Origin: an uncultured Kangiellaceae bacterium
GTDB lineage: Bacteria; Pseudomonadota; Gammaproteobacteria; Enterobacterales; Kangiellaceae
Assembly: GCA_905479925.1 (NCBI GenBank)
Contig: CAJQOL010000007.1
Coordinates: 1 to 64,000 of the forward strand
Length of the DNA stretch: 64,000 nucleotides
Direction: 5' to 3'
Shown: positions 36,647-47,000 of the stretch, in pieces
Layout: the number at the start of each line of letters is the position of its first letter
How positions within the stretch are numbered: position 1 is the first letter of the stretch
Made by a program: the position numbers and the translations under genes
Notes under the pieces: generated by a model
What the model was told of the DNA's origin: nothing
What the model saw: only the letters and a program-made list of their open reading frames with translations
Databases searched by the model: none

Positions 36647-37017
36647 CGGACGCTCAGATGAAAAATGATCGCTTAAGTCGTATACGAACCGCCGATATTG
36701 AAGAAATGCATTTCGAGCCGTTATTGGTAAAAAGCTTTATTCAGATCATTAAGAATTTTCAACAATTTTCCGATGACGTAGAAGTCGTGATGTTGCCCAG
36801 AAACACACGGTGGATTAACTATTCGGAAGAAGGTAAACAGCGGCTAGCGGAAGCGATTAAACAAATTGAAGAGGCGACGGGAATAACAATTGTCGATCAC
36901 AGAGAGCTTGATGAAATTAGTCCGGAGATGTTTTCGGATACCACTCATCTGGCACGATATCGCGGTGATGTTGCGTATACCGATTACTTGATAAAAACTT
37001 ATGCTCCTGATTTATAG
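36481..37017 (+). CDS. SGNH/DltD-like protein, C-terminal part (frame-shifted continuation)
   Basis: The track shows only 36640-37017, but the frame reads sensibly from 36481 (KGRELGKKLGEKFEQEYPDY). The part contains FSDTTHLARYRGDVAYTDYL, which supplies the DxxH of an SGNH hydrolase fold. The nucleophile Ser is in the other fragment, so neither part alone can be active. The start codon offered at 36640 has no ribosome site. I read this as one gene with the N-terminal piece, broken by a single-base indel. Confidence 0.78.
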   Translation, partial: KGRELGKKLGEKFEQEYPDYKGEEWSYDWQGGGTIPEERSEETLKLFEEYYSVVLTDAQMKNDRLSRIRTADIEEMHFEPLLVKSFIQIIKNFQQFSDDVEVVMLPRNTRWINYSEEGKQRLAEAIKQIEEATGITIVDHRELDEISPEMFSDTTHLARYRGDVAYTDYLIKTYAPDL

Positions 37018-37079
37018 GGATTAAGACTGACGTCGATTGAAATCAGCTAGTCGCTATCTATTAATAATAATTCTAACGA

Positions 37080-37104
37080 CCAAACCGATGATAAATCGGT
37101 TTGG
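37080..37104. terminator. Hairpin between convergent SGNH and VOC genes
   Basis: A perfect 10-bp stem, CCAAACCGAT with ATCGGTTTGG, and a 5-nt loop lie 63 bp after the SGNH stop and 19 bp after the VOC stop on the other strand. There is no U tract on either side, so the terminator role is likely but not certain. Confidence 0.55.
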
Positions 37105-37122
37105 AGGTAGCTTGGGTTGATA

Positions 37123-37542
37123 CTAACTATCGCTGTTTCTTTGACTCGGTTGGTCTGAAAAATACTCGACAAACTCTACTTCAAATCCAGCGGGATCAAT
37201 GAAATAAATATTATTGCGATATGAATTTTCTGCGCCATCCTGTGCGATTTTGAACCCAGCCCCAGTTAACCGTTTAATTAAGTCCGCTAAGCCACTGACT
37301 TCAAATGCGAAATGTGCCAACCCTACTTGATGACCGCTTAAATCGCGGTTATCAGCTTCACCATTATCACTAAGAGCAAGATAGGTAAAATCATCGCCAA
37401 AGTGCACCCAATGTCGTGGTTTTCCATACCAATCGCTATCTCCTTGGCGAAGAACCTTCCAGTGAGGAAAGACTATTTTATAAAAGTCCATCATTTCAGA
37501 AACATTACTAACGACCAGATTTATGTGTTCAATACGTAACAT
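37123..37542 (-). CDS. Glyoxalase/VOC-family protein controlled by SoxR
   Basis: The 139-aa single-chain VOC protein starts LRIEHINLVVSNVSEMMDFY. It carries His6 and a matching C-terminal Glu in IDPAGFEVEFVEYF as potential metal ligands. This is the lyase/dioxygenase/antibiotic-binding superfamily; substrate unknown. It is divergent from soxR, and its promoter has a SoxR site exactly between the -35 and -10 boxes, so it should be induced by redox-cycling compounds. That suggests detoxification of a quinone-like or electrophilic compound. AAGGAG precedes the ATG. Confidence 0.88.
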   Translation of the reverse strand: MLRIEHINLVVSNVSEMMDFYKIVFPHWKVLRQGDSDWYGKPRHWVHFGDDFTYLALSDNGEADNRDLSGHQVGLAHFAFEVSGLADLIKRLTGAGFKIAQDGAENSYRNNIYFIDPAGFEVEFVEYFSDQPSQRNSDS

Positions 37543-37571
37543 AGGTTCTCCTTAATTCATTTGTTGCAAAC

Positions 37572-37602
37572 AGTATAAAACCTCAAGTAAGCTTGAGGTA
37601 AA
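37572..37602 (-). promoter_or_regulatory. SoxR-dependent promoter with SoxR box
   Basis: The minus strand reads TTTACC (-35), 19 bp of spacer, then TATACT (-10). The 18-bp palindrome CCTCAAGCTTACTTGAGG (37581-37598) covers the end of the -35 and most of the spacer. The 19-bp spacer is typical for MerR-type activation. From memory the arrangement is nearly identical to the E. coli soxS promoter. It points at the VOC gene and is divergent from soxR. Confidence 0.92.
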
Positions 37603-37650
37603 GCGTTTTATTAGTATTTTTCGAATAATGTTGAAATTAGGGGGAACGCG

Positions 37651-38109
37651 GTGACGATAAAAGCACTAAGTATTGGAGAAGTTGCTACTAGAGCGGGTGT
37701 GAAGGTATCTACCCTCCATTTCTATGAGGAGAAAGGGCTTATAAGCAGCAGCCGCTCTGCAGGCAATCAACGGCGTTATAAGAAAGATGTTTTGCGAAGA
37801 ATTTCTATTATTAAAGCCGCCCAAAAAGTTGGAATTAATCTTAAGTCTATTAAGCAAGCTTTTTCCGCTCTTCCCGATAGCCGAACCCCAACGCAAAAGG
37901 ACTGGGAGCTTCTTGCTGGACAATGGAATGACGAGCTAACTCAAAGAATCGAATATCTGGAGCGGTTAAGAAGTTCTTTCAGCCAGTGCATAGGATGTGG
38001 TTGTTTATCCCTAAGTCAGTGTCCAATCTATAACCAAAATGATGAATTAGCGAAGACTGGTAGTGGCGCCATTCTCTTAGATAAAAACCTAACATTAGCT
38101 AGTGATTAA
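37651..38109 (+). CDS. soxR: Redox-sensitive transcriptional activator SoxR
   Basis: The 152-aa MerR-family regulator has the helix-turn-helix LSIGEVATRAGVKVSTLHFYEEKGL, a dimerisation helix, and the [2Fe-2S] Cys motif SQCIGCGCLSLSQC (Cys113, 116, 118 and 124), with the same spacing as E. coli SoxR. It starts at a GTG after AGGGGG. There is no soxS next to it. As in many non-enteric bacteria it should act directly on target genes, here the divergent VOC gene. Confidence 0.96.
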   Translation: MTIKALSIGEVATRAGVKVSTLHFYEEKGLISSSRSAGNQRRYKKDVLRRISIIKAAQKVGINLKSIKQAFSALPDSRTPTQKDWELLAGQWNDELTQRIEYLERLRSSFSQCIGCGCLSLSQCPIYNQNDELAKTGSGAILLDKNLTLASD

Positions 38110-38218
38110 TTGGCAAAATGCCTATTTATTTTCCAATTAAATTAGAACTATTCAGGTACTGAATTAAATAGTTGTAGGTTTAGTAAAAGCAATAACTAGC
38201 AGGCATACACCTCATAGA

Positions 38219-38989
38219 CTAAGGTTTAACAAATCTAAAGGAAAACCGGTCTTGAGTTCCTTTTAAGCGGCTCCATGCTTTTTTGAGGTCATCATTATAG
38301 TTTCTCAAAACTTTAGATTCAGCGTCCCACTTAAAACCCGCAGCAAGCACTTTTTCTTTAACAAAGTTTTCACCAATTCGATGGAGCGTTCTTGTGTATT
38401 GCAAACCTGAATCAGGCTCAGCAGCGTTATCTAGAACAACTAGGTGACCACCAGGCTTAAGCAGTTTATATAGATTAGACAAAAACTCGTCATGATCGAT
38501 TCGAGAGTTCATCAATACATCATGAAGCGCAAAGAAGATTATTACTACATCAAGCTCATTTGATTTAACTTGGTGTTCAGATAATACATCCGGCAGTTGA
38601 AAGAGCTTATGTCGTTTTAGTGCCACCACATTCTCTAATCGATTTCCCGATATCCTACGTGGAGAAAGGGTTTCCGCATAAACTTTTCCGTTAGGTCCAA
38701 TAATTCTAGACACAAGCTCGGTGGTATAGCCGCCGCCAGCGCCTATTTCCAGCAATTTTATTCCAGGTTCAATTTTTGAGAACTTAAGAATTTCTAAGGG
38801 TTTCCTAGCCGCATCCTTAGTCATATCCAACTTAGGTCTGTCGGGATGATCGATCGCTTGTTGATAAATGGATGCATCAGCAGTTAGGGCTTTAACAGGA
38901 AAAATAAACAACGATACAATAATAAGCATTATCGATTTCCGAGAAATGACTTTCCAAGAGTTATTGAATCTGATGAGCGTATTTAACAC
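38219..38989 (-). CDS. Class I SAM-dependent methyltransferase-like protein with N-terminal signal/anchor
   Basis: The 256-aa protein has a hydrophobic N-terminal segment (SIMLIIVSLFIFPVKALTA) that looks like a signal peptide, then a class I methyltransferase fold with ILKFSKIEPGIKLLEIGAGGGYTTELV, VIIFFALHDV and LLKPGGHLVVLD. Predicted export of SAM-dependent proteins of this subgroup is known but unexplained, since SAM is cytoplasmic. It starts at a GTG; an ATG near codon 21 is an alternative. Substrate unknown. Confidence 0.82.
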   Translation of the reverse strand: MLNTLIRFNNSWKVISRKSIMLIIVSLFIFPVKALTADASIYQQAIDHPDRPKLDMTKDAARKPLEILKFSKIEPGIKLLEIGAGGGYTTELVSRIIGPNGKVYAETLSPRRISGNRLENVVALKRHKLFQLPDVLSEHQVKSNELDVVIIFFALHDVLMNSRIDHDEFLSNLYKLLKPGGHLVVLDNAAEPDSGLQYTRTLHRIGENFVKEKVLAAGFKWDAESKVLRNYNDDLKKAWSRLKGTQDRFSFRFVKP

Positions 38990-39129
38990 GTTATGAATTA
39001 CCTTCTTTTATTGGCTGGTACCTATTTAAAGCTTACTATTAAAACCTTTTGAATACACTGACGATGTTGTTACATTTTATTGATTAACAAGCGTTGAGAA
39101 AAATAACTTTCAAGCATCAAGATAGTCTT

Positions 39130-41961
39130 TTAGTTGCTCAAAAGGTAATCTTTTAACTGCTCGAACGGTAGCGGCCGACTATGCAAATAGCCTTGATAGA
39201 TATCACAGCCGTTATTTTTCAAAAATATTTGTTGTGTTTCGGTTTCAACCCCTTCAGCGACAACCGTCAAACCAAACCGGTGGGAAATGTTAATAACGGT
39301 TTGCACAAGTAATGCATCTTGAGGATCTTCCTCAATATCAAATACAAACGATTTATCAATTTTCAACTCGTTAATTGGTAATCGTTTCAGATGACTTAGT
39401 GATGAATAACCAGTACCAAAATCATCAAGTGATAGCCTTACACCAACATGTTTCAAATCTTCAAATTTTTCTATGGTATCGTTCAAATTTTCAATTGCTA
39501 TACCCTCAGTCACTTCAAGCGTTAAAAAGTTCTTATCAAGTTGATTATTTTCAATAATTCTTTTTATTTTCTCTACAAAATCTTCTTTCACAAACTGATG
39601 CGGACTGATATTGACTGAAAGATTTAAATGCTTATTACGGTCTTGATTAATCAATTTAACGTCTGTTATGGCTTTGTCTAAAACAAAATCACCAATATCA
39701 TAGATTAGGCCGGTATCCTCTGCGATAGGGATAAACTCATCGGGGCTTATAAAACCCAGCTCTGGATGAATCCACCTGACTAGTGCTTCAACGGCAATAA
39801 CGGAATCATTGCTATCAAGTTGAGGTTGATAATAAACATCTAATTGGCTCTGTTTGATCGCGGCTCTTAAATCTTTTTCTAAACCCAGCCGCTTTATGAC
39901 CTTTTCATGCATTTCGGATAGATAGAAAGCAACCTGATTTCTTCCGGCATCCTTGGCACTATACATTGCTGTATCTGCTTGCTTGAGAATATCTTCAATA
40001 CTCTCGTCACGGATTGGAAACATTGAGATTCCTATACTGATCGTTACATGAAGTTCCTGATTATCGATATTAAAGGCTTGCACAAATGACTGCTGAATCC
40101 GTGTAGCTATCTTTTTGGCCCTTAAACTAGCAACCGCTTTATCTTCACCGAGATTCTTGATTAACGCCACATACTCATCACCTCCAAACCGCGCAACGGT
40201 ATCTTCATCCCAAACCGCAGACTGTATGCGACGTGCGGATTCAACCAATAATTTATCGCCAACGGTATGACCAAGAGAGTCGTTAATACTCTTAAAACGG
40301 TCAATATCAATAAAAAATAGTGCAGAGAATGACTGATGACGTCGGCTGCTAATGTGGGCCTGCCCTAAGCGGTCTAGCAGTAATTTACGGTTTGGCAGTC
40401 CCGTCAAAGAATCGTAATAAGCTTGGTACTCTATCTCCGCCGCAGCACGCTTACGCGCCGATATGTCTCGCCATACAACGTGCAATAACTGTGAGTTTTC
40501 AAAGGGAATAGCGGTTAATAAAACTTCTACGGGAAAAACTTCACCGTCTTTCTTTTTATGATCCCATTCAAACCGATGACTACCTTTGTTAAACGCCGTC
40601 TCAATCATAAGGTCAGCTTTAGTGCTAGATAGTTGGCCATCTGGCTGTGTTTCTGGAGACAGTTCTGAAGGATGAGTATCGTAAAGTTCCTTTTTACTAT
40701 TGAATCGCAGCATTTCTAAAGCTGCTCTATTACAGTCTACGAATTGATGACCCTCGATAATTAATAATGCATCTGCAGTTTTATCAAATAAAGTCTGATA
40801 ACGTCGATTACTTTGCTCTAAACTAATATCCCGTTGTTCTACTAACTCACGTAAGTCTTCTTGCTTTTTGGTTAAAGAAGCTTCGGTTTCTTTTCTAATC
40901 TTGATTTCCGAACTTAAAACATCATAGTTATCTCTAAGGGACAGCTCTAATCGACGGCTATAGAAGGTATAGAAAAGTAACAAAAGAGCGCTTACACCAA
41001 CTCCAATAGCACTTACCTGTTGAATGAGCTCTTTTTGATGTAATACATGTGAAGAACGATCGACAAGATAGAATAAGGTTGCGATTTCCTGCTCCTGGAA
41101 ATTACTAATGGAAATATTAGATAGAAGGTAATCTCTGCCTTCAGTGGAATAAGTTTGGCTTTCTTTGAAGTTTGGTCGGTCGATGATTCTTTCTAATTCT
41201 TCCGAGTAGTCTGAAAATGTTGTATCAATAACATAGACATTGGAAACCCGCTGCAACTTTTTAGCATGTTTCTTAAAGTAGTCTGTTTGTTGCAAATTGT
41301 TTTCGGCAATAAAACTCTTATAAATTGCCAAAATTAAGGGATAGTCATTATTTGTAGACAGCCTGTCAATAATTTGGTCTATTTCTTTGCCTAACTCTAA
41401 GTAGCCAACAATTTCACCATTTACCCTCCATGGGATAACAACTCTCAATACAAATTGACCTAGCGCTCCAAACTCTAACCCTGCGGCTTGCTCACCGGTT
41501 TGAATTGCTTGTGCTAGCGTAGCCCTGTTTATTTTATCGCCATAACGATTAGGGGAATGCACCCTAAGAAAGTTAACACCCGATAGGTCATGATAATAGA
41601 AATGAGTGACATTATGCTGATAACGCATTTCGGTAAAAATGGGATAGCTTAGCTCTTGCAGTTTATTTAGATCACGGTCTTGCCATTGCTTTTGTAGGTT
41701 TTGATTCTTGTCGATAAAATTGAGGAAACCCGAAAGTGCGCTTATATTCGAGGTAATTTCTTGATTGAAATTGTTATTCAGTTGATTTTCAATTCGTTCT
41801 TCTAGTTCTTCACGCTCTATCGCGCGGTAAAAATTTAAACTCCAAAGACTGACTACAAGCAAAGCAATCATTCCGCCTACAAACGGAGCGAGTAATCTAA
41901 AACGTATATTTTGCAGAACTTGAGATACCATAATAGTGTATGCGTTATATTTATCAGACAC
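39130..41961 (-). CDS. Cache-PAS-GGDEF-EAL cyclic-di-GMP signalling protein
   Basis: The 943-aa inner-membrane protein has two transmembrane helices (about 20-45 and 315-340) enclosing a periplasmic double-Cache-like sensor (HFYYHDLSGVNFLRVHSPNRYGD). Next come a coiled coil, a PAS domain (~385-510), a GGDEF domain with RFGGDEYVAL, and an EAL domain with [15 protein letters not shown] and KIDKSFV. GGDEY instead of GGDEF can be functional, and the EAL residues look intact, so it may make or degrade c-di-GMP. The exact start is uncertain (GTG at 41961 or ATG at 41931). It is a lone gene. Confidence 0.93.
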   Translation of the reverse strand: MSDKYNAYTIMVSQVLQNIRFRLLAPFVGGMIALLVVSLWSLNFYRAIEREELEERIENQLNNNFNQEITSNISALSGFLNFIDKNQNLQKQWQDRDLNKLQELSYPIFTEMRYQHNVTHFYYHDLSGVNFLRVHSPNRYGDKINRATLAQAIQTGEQAAGLEFGALGQFVLRVVIPWRVNGEIVGYLELGKEIDQIIDRLSTNNDYPLILAIYKSFIAENNLQQTDYFKKHAKKLQRVSNVYVIDTTFSDYSEELERIIDRPNFKESQTYSTEGRDYLLSNISISNFQEQEIATLFYLVDRSSHVLHQKELIQQVSAIGVGVSALLLLFYTFYSRRLELSLRDNYDVLSSEIKIRKETEASLTKKQEDLRELVEQRDISLEQSNRRYQTLFDKTADALLIIEGHQFVDCNRAALEMLRFNSKKELYDTHPSELSPETQPDGQLSSTKADLMIETAFNKGSHRFEWDHKKKDGEVFPVEVLLTAIPFENSQLLHVVWRDISARKRAAAEIEYQAYYDSLTGLPNRKLLLDRLGQAHISSRRHQSFSALFFIDIDRFKSINDSLGHTVGDKLLVESARRIQSAVWDEDTVARFGGDEYVALIKNLGEDKAVASLRAKKIATRIQQSFVQAFNIDNQELHVTISIGISMFPIRDESIEDILKQADTAMYSAKDAGRNQVAFYLSEMHEKVIKRLGLEKDLRAAIKQSQLDVYYQPQLDSNDSVIAVEALVRWIHPELGFISPDEFIPIAEDTGLIYDIGDFVLDKAITDVKLINQDRNKHLNLSVNISPHQFVKEDFVEKIKRIIENNQLDKNFLTLEVTEGIAIENLNDTIEKFEDLKHVGVRLSLDDFGTGYSSLSHLKRLPINELKIDKSFVFDIEEDPQDALLVQTVINISHRFGLTVVAEGVETETQQIFLKNNGCDIYQGYLHSRPLPFEQLKDYLLSN

Positions 41962-42095
41962 TTATAGTGACAACTACTTATGATAAATAGGATTTGATTT
42001 AAACGGTATAAGTATAGTCTAGGATAAAAAGAAAGGTGTAAAATTGGTTGCTTGGTTAACAGCTTACATGTTCACTATCAATCACATGCATTCAC

Positions 42096-43913
42096 TCAAT
42101 TTAATGAGTCGCCCACTAAACGCATTCTCGAAACAGCAATTAATAGACTAATTATCAAAAGCCAGACAGTGAAACTGCCACCACCTGAGGATTCTTCTTC
42201 GGTTGAAAACGCAATAGAAACCGTTTTTATCTCAATATCAGAAAACCCGTCATCATCAATAACCGTCAACGAGGCCTGATAAGTTCCCGAAAATTCGTAG
42301 CGGTGATTAGGCCTTTGGTCAGTGGAGGTTTGTTTATCACCAAAATCCCAAAGATAAGAGACAACCGCACCGTCAGGATCAACCGATGTACTTTGAAAAC
42401 TAGCAGTAGCGGTGCTATTGGTAGACGCATTAAAACGAGCCTTAGGGGTAAAAGACCCACTGATCGCCGTTAAAGCAGAAAAGCCATCGATAGCGCCGTA
42501 GCCAATTTGGCTATTTGGTCGGTCAAAGTCGTCCGCTGTATCACGTAATAAGTCTCGAACCTGAACCGCCGTTAAGTTGGGGTTTGCTTGCATCAATTGA
42601 GCAGCAACACCCGCGACTAAAGGGCACGCAAACGAGGTTCCAGCCACAGCAAGGTATTCATTGTCACTTTCTGCACCCGCTACCCAAATATTCGATCCAG
42701 GAGCCATAACATCAGGTTTTATACGCCCATCAGCGGTAGGCCCCACACCACTGAAAGAAGCACGTTCACCATTGACCTGTAATGCCCCAACGGTAAGTAC
42801 GGAAATACCATCAGATGGTGCCCCAATAGTTGTAGTGCCATCGCCTGCATTACCCGCTGAATTTACCACCAGCATACCGAAATCGGCGGCTTGCTCAGCA
42901 CAAACGGTAATTAACGCTGTCTCGCCATCCATATCTGAAGGCGCGTAGCTATTCCCCTCATCAAACTCAGTATAATTTAATGAACTCGCGATAATCTGAA
43001 CACCTCGCTGCTCAGCCCATTCCATGGCTGCACACCAATTATCTTCATCAAGATGATTATTTTGCTCGGTATTTTCAGTTTTGGCTAAATAGAAAGTAGC
43101 CCCAAATGCCGGGCCAATAAGGTTGCCTGGACTATAACCAGCGATGGAACTCAGTGTATGTATACCATGCTCACCGATACCCATATCTAATCCGTCACTT
43201 ACATCGCTATCGTTATTGACAAAGTCCCATGTTTCCGCAATATTTAACGAACTTAAACTCTCATGACCTAATCGACTAAAACCAGCATCAAAAACCGCAA
43301 CTCTAATGCCCTCGCCATTAAAGCCCAAATCATGCAGCGCAGGAATATTTAGCTGATCAACCTGTTGCGATGAAGCGCCATAATCAAGCAGTGTTTCTAT
43401 AGTTTTAGGGGTAACAGACGAATAACGCGACACTTCAAGACTAGGCGTTTTTGGATGGTTTAGTTTTCCTGTTAACCGATTTACTACCGCTATACGATCA
43501 ACAAAATCTAAGTCAGCTAACTCGCTAACATATACGGGATCAATGTCTATCGAAACTGCATTGAGGCTTTTCAAGACATGTCTTATGTTTTTTGCCTTAA
43601 CGCGCAGTTGCTCTATGTAGTTTGAATCGACAGGCAAATCTTTTGAATCAACAACCCTTTCTGGGCCACGATTAATAAACCGACGGTGTTTAGCAGAATC
43701 CGATAGCCTCTGCTCAGCTGCTAGTAACTCAGATTGAGGGATATCTTTATTATCTTTGAAATAGACAATCAGCCGCAACGACTGCGAACTGTTCGGCTTT
43801 TTTAGTTGCTGCTTAACTTGAGCTGATAACTTAGTAGAATCAGCGAAGGCACCCACTTGATGTGCTGTAATACCGAACAAAACGACTAAAACCCATACAA
43901 CGAGGTTATTCAC
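42096..43913 (-). CDS. Secreted subtilisin-like (S8) protease with PKD domain and GlyGly-CTERM-like tail
   Basis: The 605-aa protein has a signal peptide, an inhibitor-like propeptide (~45-150) and an S8 catalytic domain: Asp209 in VAVFDAGFS, His249 in GEHGIHT, Asn355 in NSAGNAGD, Ser427 in AGTSFACP. A PKD domain covers ~495-570 (YLWDFGDKQTS). The tail (SSGGGSFTVWLLIISLLIAVSRMR) is a Gly motif plus membrane helix plus basic end, as in GlyGly-CTERM proteins sorted by rhombosortase. It starts at a GTG after AAGGAG. The catalytic assignment is firm; the tail is inferred. Confidence 0.92.
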   Translation of the reverse strand: MNNLVVWVLVVLFGITAHQVGAFADSTKLSAQVKQQLKKPNSSQSLRLIVYFKDNKDIPQSELLAAEQRLSDSAKHRRFINRGPERVVDSKDLPVDSNYIEQLRVKAKNIRHVLKSLNAVSIDIDPVYVSELADLDFVDRIAVVNRLTGKLNHPKTPSLEVSRYSSVTPKTIETLLDYGASSQQVDQLNIPALHDLGFNGEGIRVAVFDAGFSRLGHESLSSLNIAETWDFVNNDSDVSDGLDMGIGEHGIHTLSSIAGYSPGNLIGPAFGATFYLAKTENTEQNNHLDEDNWCAAMEWAEQRGVQIIASSLNYTEFDEGNSYAPSDMDGETALITVCAEQAADFGMLVVNSAGNAGDGTTTIGAPSDGISVLTVGALQVNGERASFSGVGPTADGRIKPDVMAPGSNIWVAGAESDNEYLAVAGTSFACPLVAGVAAQLMQANPNLTAVQVRDLLRDTADDFDRPNSQIGYGAIDGFSALTAISGSFTPKARFNASTNSTATASFQSTSVDPDGAVVSYLWDFGDKQTSTDQRPNHRYEFSGTYQASLTVIDDDGFSDIEIKTVSIAFSTEEESSGGGSFTVWLLIISLLIAVSRMRLVGDSLN

Positions 43914-44047
43914 TGCGTCTCCTTATCAAACCGCTCTCCTTTTCAGACAAACTACTCTCCTTTTCAAACTGCTTTCCGTCTAATAACAAAACGCTTTGTT
44001 TCAAACACCAAAATTTGGCCGGCCAAACATACTGACCGGCAGCTAAA

Positions 44048-47000
44048 CTAAGGCTGTTCAAGCATGACTTTCTGTGCTGCAGATAATAACCCTAAGCCAG
44101 ACTTTTGGTATTGTTCTCTAAAAGCAGCGATATCCTTTGCTAACAATTGGTTAATCTTATCAACTTTCTGAGTCAGTTCCGACTTAGCCTTATTGACAAA
44201 AACTTGAGAACTTGGAGAAGGTTTTCCATAGCGACTTCCAACATAAGCCCAAGCATTATAGATATGAGAAATAGTTTGATAACTTCCGTCTGTAATACCT
44301 TTAGTTTGGGGCAAAGTACGCAGTTGTTTATCTAGATCGTTAATTTTCTCGGTTAATGTATCAGCTTCAGAGACTAACATTGAAGCCGGGTTTTTCTCTA
44401 AATCAACCGAGGGGTCCTGCTTTTTCTTGTTCTCTAACGAACGATTCGCCATTGTCTTGATCAAATTGATATCTTTCTTGCTTAAGGACAACGCTTCAAC
44501 CGCATTTGCCAAGGTCGATAGCATATCAACAATTTGATGTTGAATCTGATAATTTTCAACTAGATCTTGGTCACTCACTTTGAAACGTGGATCTTTTAAA
44601 ACTTTAGCATTAGTAGTGAACACATTGTCATTCATTGATACTTTAATCGAATATGTGCCCGGAGGTACTTCCGGACCGCCAGGTAAAATATCCTTATTCT
44701 TGCTCGGCTCATTTCCGGGCATACGGCGTGAACCGTCGGATTCCATTGGCCATACAATTCGATTGACACCTTGCTTTAACTGACTAACAAAAGTCCTAAC
44801 GACCTGACCATTGCTATCGGTAACGGTAATGCGAGCTTGATCAGACAGAGGCTTATCTGGCTTTTCTTGTTTTGACTTTGTCTTTTTAGCGGCTTTCTCT
44901 TTTAGCGTTTTCGCAGCCTTAGCGTCTATTCTCCGCTTTTCAGCAGCACTATCTGGGTGAGATAAGTGTTCCCCCGATGCCATAACCGTCAGTACCACCC
45001 CATAAGATTCATTTTCTCCCTCATAGGCTGCATCCCCCCAAAAACGACTTGAAGGCGCTCGACTAGAAATGTATTGCTGTCCATCGGTCACACTAAGCAA
45101 AGAAAGGGACTTTTCAAAGGATTTTTTTGTCATTCCGCGCAATGCACTGTAATCATCAATCACAATAATTGAACGTCCATGGGTACCAAGAATCAAATCG
45201 TTTTCTCTCGCTTGAATAGCCATATCCATGACAGATACGCTTGGGACACCTTGGTCAAACTTGAACCAGGAGTCGCCGCCATTGGTAGACACATATAAGC
45301 CTAACTCGGTGCCCAAAAACAGCAAATTTTGATCAACATGATCTTGAACCACCGATAGTGAATATCCTTTGATGGTTTTGCTAGTTAAGTTTTCAAATGA
45401 ACGGCCATACTTTTTCGCCTTTAAGATATATGGCTTCATGTCGCCACGTCGATGATTATCAAACACTACATAGGCTTCGTCTGCGTTGAACTTAGAAGGC
45501 TCGATATGAGGAATAAACGCATTCTTTGGCGCTTTTCTCGCATTTTTCTCAACACTAGACCAAGTTTTTCCACCGTCTTTGGTCACATGTAATCGACCGT
45601 CATCGGTACCTACCCAAATAACCCCTTGTTTAATGGGACTTGGCGCAATGGTAATAATAGCCGTGTGATTTTCGGCGGCGGTCACATCCGGAGTGAGTCC
45701 ACCAGAGTCTTTATATCGTTGCCACTTTGGATTGTTGGTCGAAAGATCCTTAGAAATCACCTCCCAAGTTTCCCCCCTATCCGATGACTTATGGACAAAC
45801 TGGCTACCATAATAAATCACATCATTATTAAACGGATCTTGGGCTAAGCCTGCATTCCAGTTATAACGTAGCTCAGTTTCTTCATCGGGTGCCGGTGGGC
45901 GAATAACCATTTGCTCACCAGTATTTAAATCCCACCGTGATAAATAACCACCCTGTGATTGGCTATAACCTTTAGTCACATCATCCGGGAACGGCATAGC
46001 ATCAAAACCGTCACCAAACCCTATTTCCTGCCAATGCAAGTTTCTAATTCCCGCGGTATGCCATACTTCCGCCGGTCCTCGCCAAGTGCCGTTGTCCTGT
46101 AATCCACCGTAAATATTATAAGGGTGCGCGTTATCAACTCTTATATGGTAAAACTGCGAAAGCGGCAGGTTTTGCACAAAGCGCCAGCTGTCTCCTTTGT
46201 CTTGGGTGATAGCAATACCGCCGTCATTACCCAATACTATATGAGAGGAATTATCAGGGTTGATCCATAAAGAATGGTTATCAATGTGAATGGTATTACC
46301 GGTTGCACAACAATTAACTTTTGCCAGGGTAGAAAAACGTTTACCGCCATCAATGGAGCGACGAATGCGAGTTGCAATATTGTAGATAACATTTGGATTA
46401 TTTGGATCAACTTCGATTTCCGAATAATAAAAAGGTCGGTCTGATACATTAAACTCACTGTTCACCGTACGCCAATTGTCACCGCCATCATCCGAGCGAA
46501 GTAAAGCACTTTTTTCGGCTTCAACTAGTGCATAAACCGTACTCGGTGAGCTCTCAGCAATATCTAGGGTAATACGCCCCAGCTCTCCCTTTGGAAGACC
46601 GTCTGCAGCTGTTTTACGCAACCAGTTTGCTCCACCATCAACCGAAACATATAAACCTGAGCCAGCACCGCCAGATTCGAATCGATCTGGCCAGCGCCGA
46701 AATTGCCACATTGAGGCATACAATTTATTCGGATTAACCGGGTCCATTTTAACGTCACTGGCGCCGGTTTTTTGATCAACATATAAAATATTGTTCCAAG
46801 TTTTACCGCCGTCGGTGGTTTTAAAAATCCCTCGCTCTTTATTTTCACTCCATAGGGTACCTAAGGCAGCAGCATAAGCAATATCTGGATTGGTGGGATG
46901 CAATGCAATTCTATTAATTCTTTCGGTCTTTTTAAGCCCCATGTTAGTCCAGGTTTTTCCTGCATCAATTGACTTATAAATTCCGCCGCCAATGGAAGTT

